64,000 nucleotides of DNA from Porites lobata (Eukaryota > Cnidaria > Anthozoa > Scleractinia > Poritidae): assembly GCA_942486035.1 (NCBI GenBank), contig CALNXK010000021.1, forward strand, positions 735,001 to 799,000. Reading direction: 5' to 3'. The notes below the pieces were generated by a model. It did not search any database. It was not told the DNA's origin and saw only the letters and a list, made by a program, of their open reading frames with translations. Within the stretch, counting starts at the first letter, position 1. Each line of letters starts with the position of its first letter. Made by a program: the position numbers and the translations under genes. This document shows positions 45,350 to 57,605 of the stretch, one piece after another.

Positions 45350-45640
45350 TGCCCAGCAAGAGAAAAAAAAAATGAGGCAAGAAAAGCGCAAAAAGAAGGG
45401 AGGAGAGAAAGCGAAAAGTAAAAGTCAAGACTGCTGTGTCGAAATTTTGCTTTCTGCACATGCCCGAACTTCGCAAGCTGATATTTTGCATCTGGATCAG
45501 AAGGCCGCCAAGTGTACAACCTGTAAACCGGTTTGTGGTAAGTTTTAGCTCTTTATAGCACGACAGTGACCAGAAAACCACTCGACTAGCTTCAAAACGC
45601 GTTTTTGGGCAAAATCTGTGCGGTAAAAAAAAAACATTTT
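45350..45640 (+). repeat. Dispersed repeat, copy 3 of 3
   Basis: Starts GCCCAGCAAGAGAAAAAAAA and carries AAGACTGCTGTGTC, TGCACATGCCCGAACTTCG, TTTTGCATCTGGATC, ACCTGTAAACCGGTTTG, CTCTTTATAGCACGACAG and CCACTCGACTAGCTTCAAAA. Best match is 16665-16960, weaker to 2590-2770. Confidence 0.7.
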
Positions 45641-47962
45641 AATTCTAAAGAAGAGATTGCCACAACAAAACCAAACACTTGACGAGTTTGGAAACGATAG
45701 CGGCTTTTAGGCGGATTAGCCAAAAAGAAGCAACGGATGATAAAAGCTTTGCTCCAACCCTTATCCACCCTGCTATGTTCTCTCTGCAGAATCCGCTTGA
45801 AGAGCACTTGAAAGCCGCGCATTGATAGTTAAAAAGAGTAATATGGTCTCCTTTGAATTTCCCTGGGCTGGGGGCATTTGATCATCTAAAATGAACCTAT
45901 GATGGGGCATTTGTAAACGGCCTTTGGGGTATAGGCAATGGGGAATTTTGAACGTTAATTTTTCAAAAATTCAAAAGAAACCGTGCTGAAAACTGCCAAT
46001 AGCCACCAAGCATTAGGCAAATCAATCTGGGACGGATCCAGGAATTTTAGATAAGGGGGTTCCAAGCTTTTTGAAAATTTGCAGCTGTTTTCGGGCTCAT
46101 GTTAAATAACGTATTATATCAAGGATCTTGGAACTGGGGACGGTGGATGTGCAGACTGGGGAAAGGAGAAAATGGCTGGTTAAAAAGTGAATGTTAGGGT
46201 ACAACGCATGCGAAGAATTAATTAGCCGGTTCTGTTCAGGCTTTTAGTCATTCGAAACAAGCGCAAAGGAAACTTCGGAAACCAACAAAAAAAAAGAAAC
46301 AAAAACAAAATGCAGGGTGAAGGGTGAAAAGGAGATGTCATTGCGCCTTTTTGTACACTCGTTTTTCTTGTAACGTTGAGAACATCTCAGTGCATGTGTC
46401 AGTGAGAAATTTCACCAGTATCGCTATCACTTCGCAGCTGATCTCGCCGGAATTATTAAAGCCGCACAATCAGCAGGTTACATAAGCATCATTTGTCTGG
46501 CGAAATGGAAGCATGCTTACTTTTAATACTGTGGTCTTTTCCATGCGCACAACCTATCAAAACGGGCTTTTCAAAAGTTTACCGAAGCTTTTAAAAAAGG
46601 TAATTGCCTACATGAACATCTCCATTCTTGGCGGGGACAGGGAATTTTTCGTGTAAACGCGAAAAAACTCGACAAAGTTTTCAGACAAGAAAAACTTGTA
46701 AGGCCGTGAAAACTTGCTGAAGGCAAAACTTGTCACGATTTCCATATTTCAGGAGGAAAACTTTCACGGCTTGTTATGTTAATTTGCATGTGTAAATCCC
46801 GTCCGTAGTCAGGATTTTCAAAACCACTCACTATCAGTAAAAGACTCAAGGGCGAATGCATTGATACAACAGCGACACTGACTATAAGCTTACCTGACAG
46901 ACTCTCTTCGTTCCGTTCTGACTTTCTTTTCCCCGAAAACAAGTTTTCGCTGTCAACGTGCCATTTGTTGAACTAATTAGGTAAATCAAAAACAAGCATT
47001 GCACGTGCGCGCACGCATTCTACGTCCTGCATTGAACCCTTTTCTTAATTAAAATTCACAATTTGTTGGAAGTTACCATAACGCCCTTCAAGTGGGGTCA
47101 AGATCAGACAAGCCCTTCACTTGGAAGTGGTACAGTACTGTTATTTCTGAGTCACAGTCCCAGACTATTATGATTATAACAGCAAAGATCGGGCTTAGAC
47201 AAAATACTGAGCCCTCAAAAAATTCACTTAAGGTGGCTCGATAGGGTTTTTCAGGCAAACAAGAGCGCCTTGATACATACTAATCAAGTCCTCTTTTCTA
47301 GCAATAGATTGGAGGTATCTCCATGATCTTTCACACACTGTTTTAAAAAGATTGAAACTACTATAAGCTGAAATTATTTTAAAAGCGCCTCGTTTTCTAC
47401 AGATAACGGCCGAACATCAAGACTGTTGCATCAGAGGCCTCTGCCGGCCTCCGATGCGTTTCATCACGCATGTACTGGCGTTTCCTTAAAACCCAATAAC
47501 ATTTTAGTCATGTGCGACACAACTTACAGAACCGGTTTGCATGATAACTGTGGGCTCAAAAATTTCCAGCGTGCAGTCTCAACAGGGCACGAGCATTCCA
47601 CATTAAACAAAACCGGTTTTGAAAACCAGTATGTTTTGGATGAAAAAAGTTTTGGATGAAAGAACGCGTCGGAGGCTGGCGGAGGTTATCTTGCCGTGAG
47701 AGACCTTTGCTAGCAGGGAACAACCTTCAACAATCACACAATCAGTATCGTCAGCAAAACTCACTTTTTATTTTGTGCTATAATCTAATTAATTTGAAAA
47801 AGGACTAAATTAATTTGGTTATAATATCATCAGTGACAACACTGTTAGAGAGACTGTCTTCACTCTTGACTCAATATTTTTAAATTGCAGAACATTTTCT
47901 TTCAAAAATAGCATCACTTTTAAACTTTCACCACAGGACCACCAGGCGATAAATTGTTGATG
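45641..47962. other. Intergenic between EB1 and GALE; GALE polyadenylation signal
   Basis: TTTATT at 47767-47772 (AATAAA on the minus strand) lies about 190 bp past the GALE stop and is its likely signal. The rest is AT-rich with short inverted words but no element with clear ends and no recognised gene. Confidence 0.4.
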
Positions 47963-50900
47963 TTAGCTACCTGCGGTGTTGAATCCCTGTGGGTTCTGTA
48001 CCTGCCATCTCCAGGAGTCCTCACCTGAGGAATCAACATTGTTAACACCACATTAAAAAGTACATGCTTAGCCCAATAAATACGGTTAAATTTAGCATCC
48101 CATCCAATCCATCCTCTTGTATTCCCTGACACATTCCCCACGTTGGTCTGGGGTACTACCCTGGGGCAAGCTGATGACATGTTCATTGCATTGGGTTGTT
48201 ATCTTTGATGGTGGGCCGGGTCTCAATTATTTTATGGCTTTTAAGGGACTTTTTTGTAAAAACTAAGTACTTAATTATAATGTAACCTTCCTTTTCAATT
48301 CTACTTGGCAATCAAGTTCTTCCTCTGCAACTTACTGGTATAGGTACAGTCGGTAAATTTTGTTCAAAAATTAAAGAACAGCCCTACACCCTTAATCTGT
48401 TGGTTGACAGCTGTTGGAACATTTGACCATACAAAACAATGTGAACAGACTTTCAGAAGACAAAGCAGAATGAAAGAGCAAGCAATGTTCCCTCCCTTAG
48501 CATAGCTTGTTCTAGGTGTTCAGATCATGGGGATAGCGCAAAAAGATGTGAGCAGAAAAAACAACAGCGAGGGGGTGGGGTAGGGGTGAGAGCAAGTTCC
48601 CTCCTCTCTCCCTCTCCCTCTTTTCCACCTTATTTTTTTCTCGCTCTCTTCATTCACGCCGCACTCCACTATCCGAACACCTGGAACAGGCTACCCTTAG
48701 CAGATCTCTGAGAACTTACACATTTCATCAAGCCCACGTTCAGCTTTCCATCCCAATTCTTTTTCAGCCAAAGAAGCATTAGAGAACATTGATGCCACGT
48801 CACCTTCACGGCGTGGACAAATCTTGTACTCAACCTGTGATAAATGAAGAATAGTTTAATAGTTTAGTCAGGATTGCCGCATTTCATATATACCAGATAC
48901 AACTATGTGTGATATGTGATTGTTTAACACAAGAGGCACATAATCAGATTAAAGAGCACACCAATGTGATCAGAAAAATATTGAACACGATATAGCCAAT
49001 ATAAAACTTCAGAATTTACTAGAAAATGTATGGATTACAGATACAGACTTATAAAATTATTTCTATTTATTTCTTAGAACAAGAAGTATTAATAACTAAT
49101 TTTGGAGTTTGGCCATATCTTGTTCAATTTTGGCTTGGTAAACATTGAGGATTTGGTACAGCTTCATGAACTCTATCTGATTATGTAGGGCTTGCAATGA
49201 ATGATCCCATAATACATGGATTGGTGCCCAGTACCCTCATATGAAATTTCTTTGGCCTAGAACAAAAAAAGAGCACTGATGATCACACTAACGTGGCCAA
49301 AATTCAACTAGCCTGTACACAGACGTTCTTTTATTTTTCTTTTTGAAAACATTGGTGAGAACGAGCATGAAGCACAGGAACGAGCGCGGAGCATGAGAAA
49401 GAAAAATAAAGAACCTCTATTTTCTTCTTCCCCACCCCTACCCCCTTGCACTGAAGGTCAATAAATCCCCCGCAGTTTTTATTTTTTATGACGCGCACTC
49501 AATGGACTTTGAGGGGACAATAGAAGATCTGTGAACAGGCTAACATTCAACCCCAACGATCAAAAACACACTTAACTTAATTGTGGACATAAAATCATTC
49601 TCAGTTCTTGAATTTTCTAGAAAACGTCACCAGTGTTATAAAAATAAACGTTTTATTGGCCTTTCTCTCAGGGATAACAATCTTGATTAACTCAGGTTTT
49701 AGAGCCAGAAGTGGATGAGTCTGATATCCCCTCATTACAGGCTGTTAACCAGGGCTTTCCAGAAAATTTGAAGTAGACAGAGAAAAACCTTAAGTAGGCA
49801 ACAACGGATTTAAAGCCCACAAGAGACATCTTTGACATGGCAGAACTGTGTGTAGGGGTAGGTATGGGAAGGAGGTTACCCCTTTTTATTGGGGAAATCC
49901 TGGGGCCTTCCAAGGGACAATTTTTATTTTGGGGTTCCTGACAAGTGCATTTCAGCGCATTTTCAGTGACTAGGGAAAGAAATTTTCGCCATGAGGATGA
50001 CACCTTTATTTACACACATTTTTATCACCTGAACAAAAGAGTTGGGAACCAAAACAATATGAAATACAACCGATTTATTGCCCCACTTAAAACATTATTT
50101 TCTGTGAGTAGCCAGCACCTCTGTGTCAACTGGATGGCAATTTTAGCCAGTCACCAGAGCTTTTGGAGAACCATGTGTACCTTTACTTACAGTTTTTCCT
50201 GATGCTTTCTCAACAGCTTTCACCATTTCAAGAACAGAATATCCTCTTCCAGTACCAAGATTGTAGACCTGCAGGCACAACAAAATAATACTTCACACTA
50301 TAATAATTATTGGACTATTTAATTACTCAGACAATTGAGTACCTCAATCAGTTTCTTGGACATACTTTTGTCACGTTCACAGGAGACACTTGGGGATTTT
50401 GTTTCCAATTCACTTCTTCTTTAAAAATCCAAGATAGTCTTACCTTACATCCACAATTTTCTTCTAATTTTTTCAGGGCAGAAACATGACCAACAGCTAA
50501 ATCTACCACATGGATGTAATCCCGCACACCTTGGGAAAAAATTAAAAATGAACACTTAAAACTCAAAGCAAAGAGCTGAATAAAAAATAAGGAAAAATGC
50601 ATTGTATTGAACATTTTCTGAGAGTTAAGGTCAATAAACAAAATATATATGATATCACTATTACACAAGTGGTATTATTGCCCTACCTGTGCCATCAGTA
50701 GTTTCATAATCATTTCCAAACACATTTAGATGAGGTCTTCTGCCCACTGCAACTTGTAGCAAATAAGGCATTAAGTTGTTTGGAATACCCTGGAACATAC
50801 AAGTACAAAAATCAATTATTATTATTGCTGGTATACATTGTAAAACTGGTAATCTCTAGACTGTGAGAACTCTCTCTAGAATGCTATCAAGCAAGCACTC

Positions 50901-53900
50901 AAGTAACTATGTATCAAGTAACTACTGTGTACTATGATAAAACAAAGATATCATACTATTGTACATTCATGGCTCTTTTCATGGCACAAGTTGCTCCACT
51001 CATAACAATAACAATCCCCTGAAGCTCTGGTGCATTACGCTTCATTAACTATCTGCTTCACTGTAAATCTTTATTAAAAAAAGTACCACTATGTGTCTTT
51101 CATTGATGTCCCCTTTACATACATTATTGATTGGCCAATCAATTAATTTTTGGTATGTTTTTCCTTACATGTCACTAACCTGAGGGTCTTCACCTATTCT
51201 GCCTGATTTGTGAGCTCCAACAGGATTGAAATACCTCAACAGCACAGCATTCATATTCTGTTTGTCAACAAAATAACAATATTTATTAAATCAAAAAGAC
51301 ATTAAAAATATATTTGGGTAACATTTTATCAAATTGAATAACTGAATGCACTTTTTTACCAACAAAGAGCACCTTTGTTCAGTGCTTTCAGTAAGTGTTT
51401 GGTCTGTACATGCCCATGCCTAGTACTGTTCTACACTGTTCATGTGATTTGGTGGTCTTGTGGAGTTTTCTACATGCAGTGTTTTGTGCCACAAGGGTTC
51501 TTTCACCCAGTTTCTTCCACTCCAAATTACTGTAATCCCCTTCCAATTTTTTTTTCTCCATTGATATTTTGCAGAGATATAGGTGCCTGTTTTCCCTTTT
51601 CTGCAATGATTGAGTCGTATAAACCCTGATTTTATTGAAGTGACTAAGGGACGGACCATTAGAAAACTTATGGGGGGGCGGGCAAAGTACAAAAAAAATA
51701 TTCGTGCAAGGGAAAATTAAAATGAAAAAAAATTCATGCACGCCAATTAATCCTAAAAAAATATTCATGCTATTGCCTTAAAAAAATTCGTACAAGGAAT
51801 TTGATAACGAAAAAAATTCCTGTGGCTCGAAAATTCCCCTCCCCCCCATAACTTTTCTAATGGTCCGTCCCTAAAGAGTTTTGAATCAGTCTCCAGCCAC
51901 GTTTCGTTAACCATAATTTTAATTAAACCATAAATTAGTCATAAATAACCTATTTTTAATACCTTTTCAGCTTTGCATAAATCTTTGATGATTTCCTCAA
52001 TGAAGAATTTTGATCTGCCATATGGGTTTGTTATGCCAATACCCACAGGGTGGTCTTCACTGATGGGTAGGTTCTGTGGTGTCCCATAAACGGTTGCTGA
52101 TGATGAAAACACAAACTTCCAAACACCACATTCCTTCATACACTGAAAGGCAGAAAAAACAGGAGTGCATAATTACATCATCATTTATGAACAAGCAGAT
52201 ACTATTATAATAAACTTTTAGTTCTCTGGAAATCACTTTTAAAGACCTACATTTGTATTCCATTAATAATGGTTGCTCTTATACATAATGAAGCTTAATG
52301 AACCATTGTAACAGTTGAACCTCCCATAAGGGACACCCAAAATTCAAAGCCTTGGTAGTTACTAAACTGAGGAGATGGTTGCTTACAAGAATCAAACCAC
52401 AAGGGATCCTTTACAAGTAGAGGTCTTGACATGATTACTCTTTGAAAGAGAATTTACTGCAAGCAGTTTCTAAGTTATATGGGTAGTTCCGTTTTGTCAC
52501 TAAAAAGTTCTTTGCATATTCTGAGTAGCTTTGTATGTAAAGTGAATATAGAGACCAGACCCAGGCCCAGTTGTTTGAAGCTGGGTTAAGAAAATCCAAA
52601 GTTAGTACAAAATTTGAATTCAGATACGAAAGCTTTAAAAAAGCAAATTCAGTTTACCTTTTTTTGTTGACAATTTGATATAATTGGATGCTCTAATTAA
52701 AACAAGAATAAGGAAAATCATCCGAGAAAATGATTTTGAACAAAGGAAAAAGAAAACCGTATTAAAGTTAAATTTAATCCTGGCTTAACACTAATTGGCC
52801 TTTGAACAACTGGGCCCAAGTGCCAATCCCCGTTGCTTACAAAAGGTACAAGAAAAAAATAGTTGGGGTCACTTATAAGAGATGGCCATTTATGAGAGGT
52901 TCTAACTATAGGCCTTTGATTTGAATGGAAAATTTTTGCTGCCTATGGGAGGTGGTCCTTTATGAGAGGAGGTCACACATGGAGGTTTGTGTAAAATATT
53001 TTGCAGACCTGAAAACTAATAAACTATACAATTCTGGAGATTTTGGGAGAAAAAAGCCTACCAAAAACCACTAGAAATTGGGGCCTCAGATGTGAAGATT
53101 TCCAAAATATGTGTCAAATATGGATTACCAGCCACTGTTCAGGAAATCGCTCTCAGAAATCGAGCCTAAGTTCATTCCTACCTAAGATTTTCTGACTACT
53201 CGCCATAACATTTGGAGGTTAAATTGTGAGACTGTGAATTGATAGCCCAAACCGTGAGTCTCATGCTCAGACCATATCATGAGAGTTGGTAGGTCTGAGT
53301 TTTTGGTACAGTGTTAAATGAAACACTTTTTCTTTACAGATACTTCTGTAATACAGACATTGGTCCTGTGCCTTTTACTCTGCTATTGAGACCAAATTCT
53401 TCTAAATAGAGTTCCAAATTTAAGGCACAAATGGCAGATGTGTAACCATAACCTATACTCAGTTGGCACCTGCAGGGCTTAAAAGAGCTCGATCCTTTCT
53501 GAATTTTCATTTATCATCCATGGAGGCCATTAATTTCTCCCAGTAATGCTCTTACCTCTAACAGATTGACAGAACCTGTGATATTGTTGTGGTAATACCG
53601 GAGTGGAATCTCTACAGACTCTCCAACTGCTTTTAAAGCAGCCAGATGAATTACTGCATAAAATTCATGCTGGAAAGGCAAAAAAGAAAACAAAACAAAG
53701 GTTAAAATTTGCTGTGGTCAAAAATCTCTTCACAAGTTCATTGACATTCTGATTGGGAAGACAACCCATGGCATATATATCGACTATCACAAAACAACAA
53801 AACAAGACTAGTACTCTGCAACCCAAACATATTTCTGGCTGCAGATGCTTATCTCCAGGGGGCAGCAATAGATCGATATAATCTACATTCATAGGAAATG

Positions 53901-55027
53901 AAATAACAAAACAATCCAAATCATTACAAAATCAGTGTGTACTCATTTCAAAGTCAAACGAAGTTCACTCGTATAAAACATGTACTTTTCAGCACAGTTG
54001 ATTTACTTTCATTCATTCATTTATTTTATTTTGCTGTTAGGCCATCCCAATAAAATGTTTTGTTTCCCATTGCTCCATCTCTTGTGATGGTGGGTCGGTC
54101 TGTTGCCCAAAAAAAAAAATGAACACTTGAAGGTTCCTGGGTTCCAGACAAGGCCGGGAACCATGCCATGTGAGTTAAGGGTACTGAATGAAAAATGGAA
54201 TATTTTTAAAAGTAAAGAAAAGAAAAGAAGAAAAAAAAAGAGAAAAGGTATTTTGCTCAACAAAGAGTACATTTGACTAAGAAAGAAGGAATTTTTAATT
54301 CTTTTGCCAAACAAAGTGTTATACTTATCAGTGCCATAGCATGGGGAGGGGCTGGGGGGCCTGCCCCCCCCCCCCATTAATTTTGACAGGCACATCTAAT
54401 TTGGTCAGCAGCCAGGCTCTTCCAGCTGCTTTTCGGTTCAATTTTTGGGTCGAACTTAATGCTGTCAAAAGGCTGAAAATGCTATTTCAGAGACCCTATA
54501 TTTCAAAATCTTCCGGGGGAGCATGCCCCTAGACCCCCTAGCAACTTACGCTTTTGGTGCTCATGATTGGCCTCCCCCCAATAAATCTAACCTTGCTATG
54601 GCACTGCTTATATAACATTGTGCCAGTGGTGGTGGTTGTTTCTTCAAGACTGCAACTTACCTTTTTGAAAACTTCCTTTAAAGCTTCTCTATTTAACAAA
54701 TCAATAGAATAATGAGGAATCTTTCTGCCAGTGATTTCCTCCACTCTCTTCACACTCTCTGTAAAAATCAATAAATTTATTATGATTCAGAATACCCTCT
54801 TATTTTAGCTCTTGGCACTGTGATATATTGGGTCCCCTGTGCAAGATGAGATGTGCCTTCTGGCATGCATCCTTAAGAGATACTCTAGCTAAATTTCACT
54901 GACCTGAGAAAGCATTGACAAAGTTGTCCACTATAACAACATCATATCCTGCAATTATGAGTTCCACAACGGTGTGAGTTCCAATATAACCAGCTCCTCC
55001 TGTCACCAAAATGCATTTGCTGGTCAT
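47963..55027 (-). CDS. GALE: UDP-glucose 4-epimerase, complete, 10 coding exons
   Basis: Exons (minus): 55027-54904, 54758-54661, 53669-53556, 52142-51963, 51257-51180, 50789-50687, 50529-50444, 50268-50191, 48834-48720, 48024-47963; 345 aa, human 348. It interconverts UDP-glucose and UDP-galactose in the Leloir pathway (cytosol, NAD+ bound) and in animals usually also the N-acetyl sugars. The NAD-binding GGAGYIG is at 10-16. The SDR triad is visible as Ser127 (in SSSATVYG), Tyr153 and Lys157 (YGRSK). Other blocks are HLAALKAVGES, LLRYFNPVGAH, RDYIHVVDLA, YNLGTGRGYSVLEMV and PRREGDVA. The first Met directly precedes the Rossmann strand, as in homologues. Introns 2, 4, 8 and 9 each contain a small transposon. 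A fold-back lies only 57 bp upstream of the start codon. Confidence 0.96.
48503..48693. mobile_element. 191-bp MITE with exact 9-bp target duplication, GALE intron 9
   Basis: Ends TAGCTTGTTCTAGGTGTTCA and TGAACACC-type TCCGAACACCTGGAACAGGCTA-like right arm; CCCTTAGCA flanks it exactly at 48494-48502 and 48694-48702. Same family as 36573-36664. It ends 27 bp from the exon 9 donor site. Confidence 0.85.
49309..49542. mobile_element. TAGCCTGTACACAGACG-ended MITE, GALE intron 8
   Basis: Ends TAGCCTGTACACAGACGTTC and AGATCTGTGAACAGGCTA; flanking 9-mers AAATTCAAC and ACATTCAAC match at 8 of 9. The interior TTGCACTGAAGGTCAATAAA and CCCCGCAGTTTTTATTTTTT matches 56749-56977. Confidence 0.8.
51647..51873. 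mobile_element. AGGGACGGACCATTAGAAAA-ended MITE, GALE intron 4
   Basis: Left AGGGACGGACCATTAGAAAA, right TTTTCTAATGGTCCGTCCCT. The interior repeats AAAAAAATTCATGC/ATTCGTGCAAGG words roughly every 30-50 bp. The same family is at 57229-57456 in the other internal orientation. Confidence 0.85.
54329..54606. mobile_element. 278-bp TIR element with 5-bp duplication, GALE intron 2
   Basis: CAGTGCCATAGCATGGGG and CCTTGCTATGGCACTG are inverted ends; CTTAT flanks both sides (54324-54328, 54607-54611). It contains a run of C/G-rich words (GGGGGGCCTGCCCCCCC). Confidence 0.75.
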
Positions 55028-55083
55028 CTTTCAGATAATGTGTGTGACTTCACCCTGTTATTCACATTCAAAATGTTACAATA

Positions 55084-55411
55084 ATAGAGTTCTAAAGTGC
55101 AACGTAAAAAACATTAAATTTGTGAAATTAAGGGATTTGTCAGGATATTCTGAAAAAACAACATCCAAGAGGCCTACTTGCCAAAAACTAGTATTTCGGG
55201 GCAAATTATGTCTGAAATATTAGCCCAGTTATGCTCCGATGAGTCCTGGAGTCATAAGAGCATAACTGGGCTAATATATCAGAGATAATTTGCCTTGAAG
55301 TGCTAGTTTTTGGCAAGTAGGCCTCTTGGATGTTGTTCATTCAGAACATCCTGACAAATCCCATAACTTCACAAATTTATTTTTTTATGGCGTCACACTT
55401 TAGAACTCTAT
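55084..55411. repeat. Large fold-back (328 bp) just upstream of GALE
   Basis: The left arm from ATAGAGTTCTAAAGTG through CAACATCCAAGAGGCCTACT, TGCCAAAAACTAGTA and TTAGCCCAGTTATGCT is mirrored in the right arm (AGCATAACTGGGCTAA ... AGTAGGCCTCTTGGATGTTG ... CACTTTAGAACTCTAT). Arms are about 148 bp, loop about 28 bp. Confidence 0.85.
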
Positions 55412-55581
55412 ATTGAAACCTTACTTTAAGAAGTTTTCACTCATCTTTGGAGACCACTGAAAGTTGTCAGAAAATCATTAGCAAATAAAAATGAAGCATC
55501 TTTGGCTGTGTCTAGAAGGCATTAAGGAACATTTGGGGACACCCAGATTATAAGAAAACAAGAATCTGACATATTGGACAT

Positions 55582-55762
55582 ACATGTTACAGGTCTAAAT
55601 TAAATTCAGGTTATAAAAATTTTTAAACCAGGCCGTTACTTCTCAATTTCCTTTGTCTCCTAGCCCTGAGTATTCATGTATTAGGGATGGGAGACAAAAG
55701 AAGCTGAGAATCAACCTTGGTTAAAAAATTTTAACCTGAATATAATTTCGACCTCTGATACA
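55582..55762. repeat. Inverted-repeat element, family of 29223-29395
   Basis: ACATGTTACAGGTC, AATTCAGGTTATAA, TTCTCAATTTCC and TGTCTCCTAG on the left are mirrored by GGGAGACAAA, CTGAGAATCAACC and TTTTAACCTGAAT on the right. Confidence 0.75.
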
Positions 55763-56748
55763 TCTATCAATGGTGGGAGGGGGGTGGAAAGACAGGGCAT
55801 ATGATTGTCTTTGTTGGCCCTGGGGTAGGGCATTTGAATCTTTAATTTCTTTCCCCAACATGCACTTTGGCCCTGTGAAAAAGGTGTGAAAAGCATGTGA
55901 GAAAACATGTGAAACTGAACAGTTCACATGTTTTTTCACAGTTTAATTCACAGGTTTTCATAGCATTTTCACATGTTTTTATCCGATAGTGCTGGGACCA
56001 ATATTTTAACGTGCAGATTTTTTTATGTCCCCTTCAAGTTCATTGGCGAAGGGAGGATGAAGGAGACTAGAATTCCGGCTTGTTTTGCGTGCTATACTTC
56101 TTTGATATTGTGGCTATTCTAAATTTCTTGGGTTTGTATATAAACTTACTAACTGGCTCTACAGTATCAAAATTATAACAATTATATAATACCGTAACCA
56201 AATTGATTTAAATACAAGCAGAAGAACTTAAATCAGAAAATCTGCTGCTTTAACTCTACAATGGGTTTACATGATCTTGATATAAATGGTATGATCTTGC
56301 CCACGTAACCAGCTGACTATACGTGGCACTTGTGATCGTATCGATCAGAAGATTGATTCTTGCATTTAGTTTATAACAAAAACTGCACTTTATACTTCAC
56401 CATTTTAATTTTTTTACTAGACAAAGAACGGTATAACTTACCTAGTTTCTAGTGTTGTTGTGCAGATTTTTTGGGTGCTTCACTAAGATGAACGTCGGTC
56501 ACTGACTGTACGCACGACTCACACTGTCCACTCGACGATCTAATGATAAGAATTTTCATCTAACTGGGGCATTCACGAGCTTACCTCCCGCACTAGCAGC
56601 CAGGCCTTCCAAGCATCAGATTCGTGACCTGAGTGTGACTTGTCACTTTCTATATGCATCGCCAGAAAAATAAAGAAATTTAAGTTTGGTCCTTAAATAT
56701 ACAGTAGTTTTTCACAACTGTACATTGTAAACCGGTCTGGTATAAAGC
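55763..56748. other. Region upstream of GALE with a possible 5' UTR splice donor
   Basis: On the minus strand AACTAG|GTAAGTT at 56442/56441 is a good splice-donor match. A 5' UTR exon upstream of it, spliced to a site near the GALE start codon, is possible; it would place the fold-backs inside a 5' UTR intron. No coding potential was recognised. Confidence 0.3.
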
Positions 56749-56977
56749 TAGCCTGTAAACAGACGTTGTTTTATTTTTCTTTTCGTTCTTTTCAAAAACA
56801 TCGGCGAGCGAAGCGAGCGCGCGAGAACGAGCGAGGAGCTAGTGATTTTCTTCTATTTTCTTCTTCCTCCACCACTACCCTCTTGCGCTGGCGGTCAATA
56901 AATCTCCTGCGGTTTGTATTTTATCACCCGCGCTTGACTGACTTTGAAGAGAAAATGGAGCGTCTATGAGCAGACTA
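56749..56977. mobile_element. TAGCCTGTAAACAGACG-ended MITE with 9-bp duplication
   Basis: Ends TAGCCTGTAAACAGACGTTG and GCGTCTATGAGCAGACTA; flanking 9-mers GTATAAAGC and GTATAACGC match at 8 of 9. Interior CTCTTGCGCTGGCGGTCAAT and CTCCTGCGGTTTGTATTTTA match the GALE intron 8 copy. Confidence 0.8.
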
Positions 56978-57166
56978 GTATAACGCGTAGACTGTGGACC
57001 ACGGACTTCGGACTGAGTGTATCTTATGTACACAGTCCGTATGTCCAACACACAAACATTCCTGTTTCAGGTCTCTATTCTCCCCAACGTTAGCCGGATG
57101 GGGGTTGGGGGGGGTAGTCGACCAATATTTGGGTATAGGTGAGCCGTTGAGGGCTTGAAACCCTGA

Positions 57167-57605
57167 CCCTGTTTAGGACAAAAAATTCCTAAAATACATA
57201 CTCTGTTTAGCACGACATCCTCCATATTAGGGATGGACCATTAGAAAAGTTATGGGGAGGGTGGGGAATTTTTGAGCCGCAGGAATTTTTTTTCGTTATC
57301 AAATTCCTTGTATGAATTTTTTTTAGGCCGTAGCATGAATATTTTTTAGGGTTAATTGGCTTGCATGAATTTTTTTTCATTTAATTTTGCCTTGCGCGAA
57401 TTTTTTTTTTGGACTTCGCCCGCCCCCCCACATAAGTTTTCTAATGGTTCATCCCTTAGTACCCTGTTTAGGACAACTCCCTCAATTATATCAATAGAAC
57501 AGACTCACACAAATCATACACACTGTTTAGGACAGACTTGCACGAAATTGTACACCCTGTTTAGGACAGACTCTTGAGAAATTATATACCCTGTTTAGGA
57601 CAGAG
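57167..57605 (+). repeat. ~34-bp tandem repeat split by a MITE
   Basis: The unit starts CCCTGTTTAGGACA and is seen at 57167, 57201 (diverged), 57462, 57521, 57554 and 57589. Neighbouring starts are 33-35 bp apart apart from one double step and the inserted element at 57229-57456. Confidence 0.8.
57229..57456. mobile_element. AGGGATGGACCATTAGAAAA-ended MITE inside the 34-bp repeat
   Basis: Ends AGGGATGGACCATTAGAAAA and TTTTCTAATGGTTCATCCCT are inverted repeats. The interior ATGAATTTTTTTT words match the GALE intron 4 copy at 51647-51873. Confidence 0.85.
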
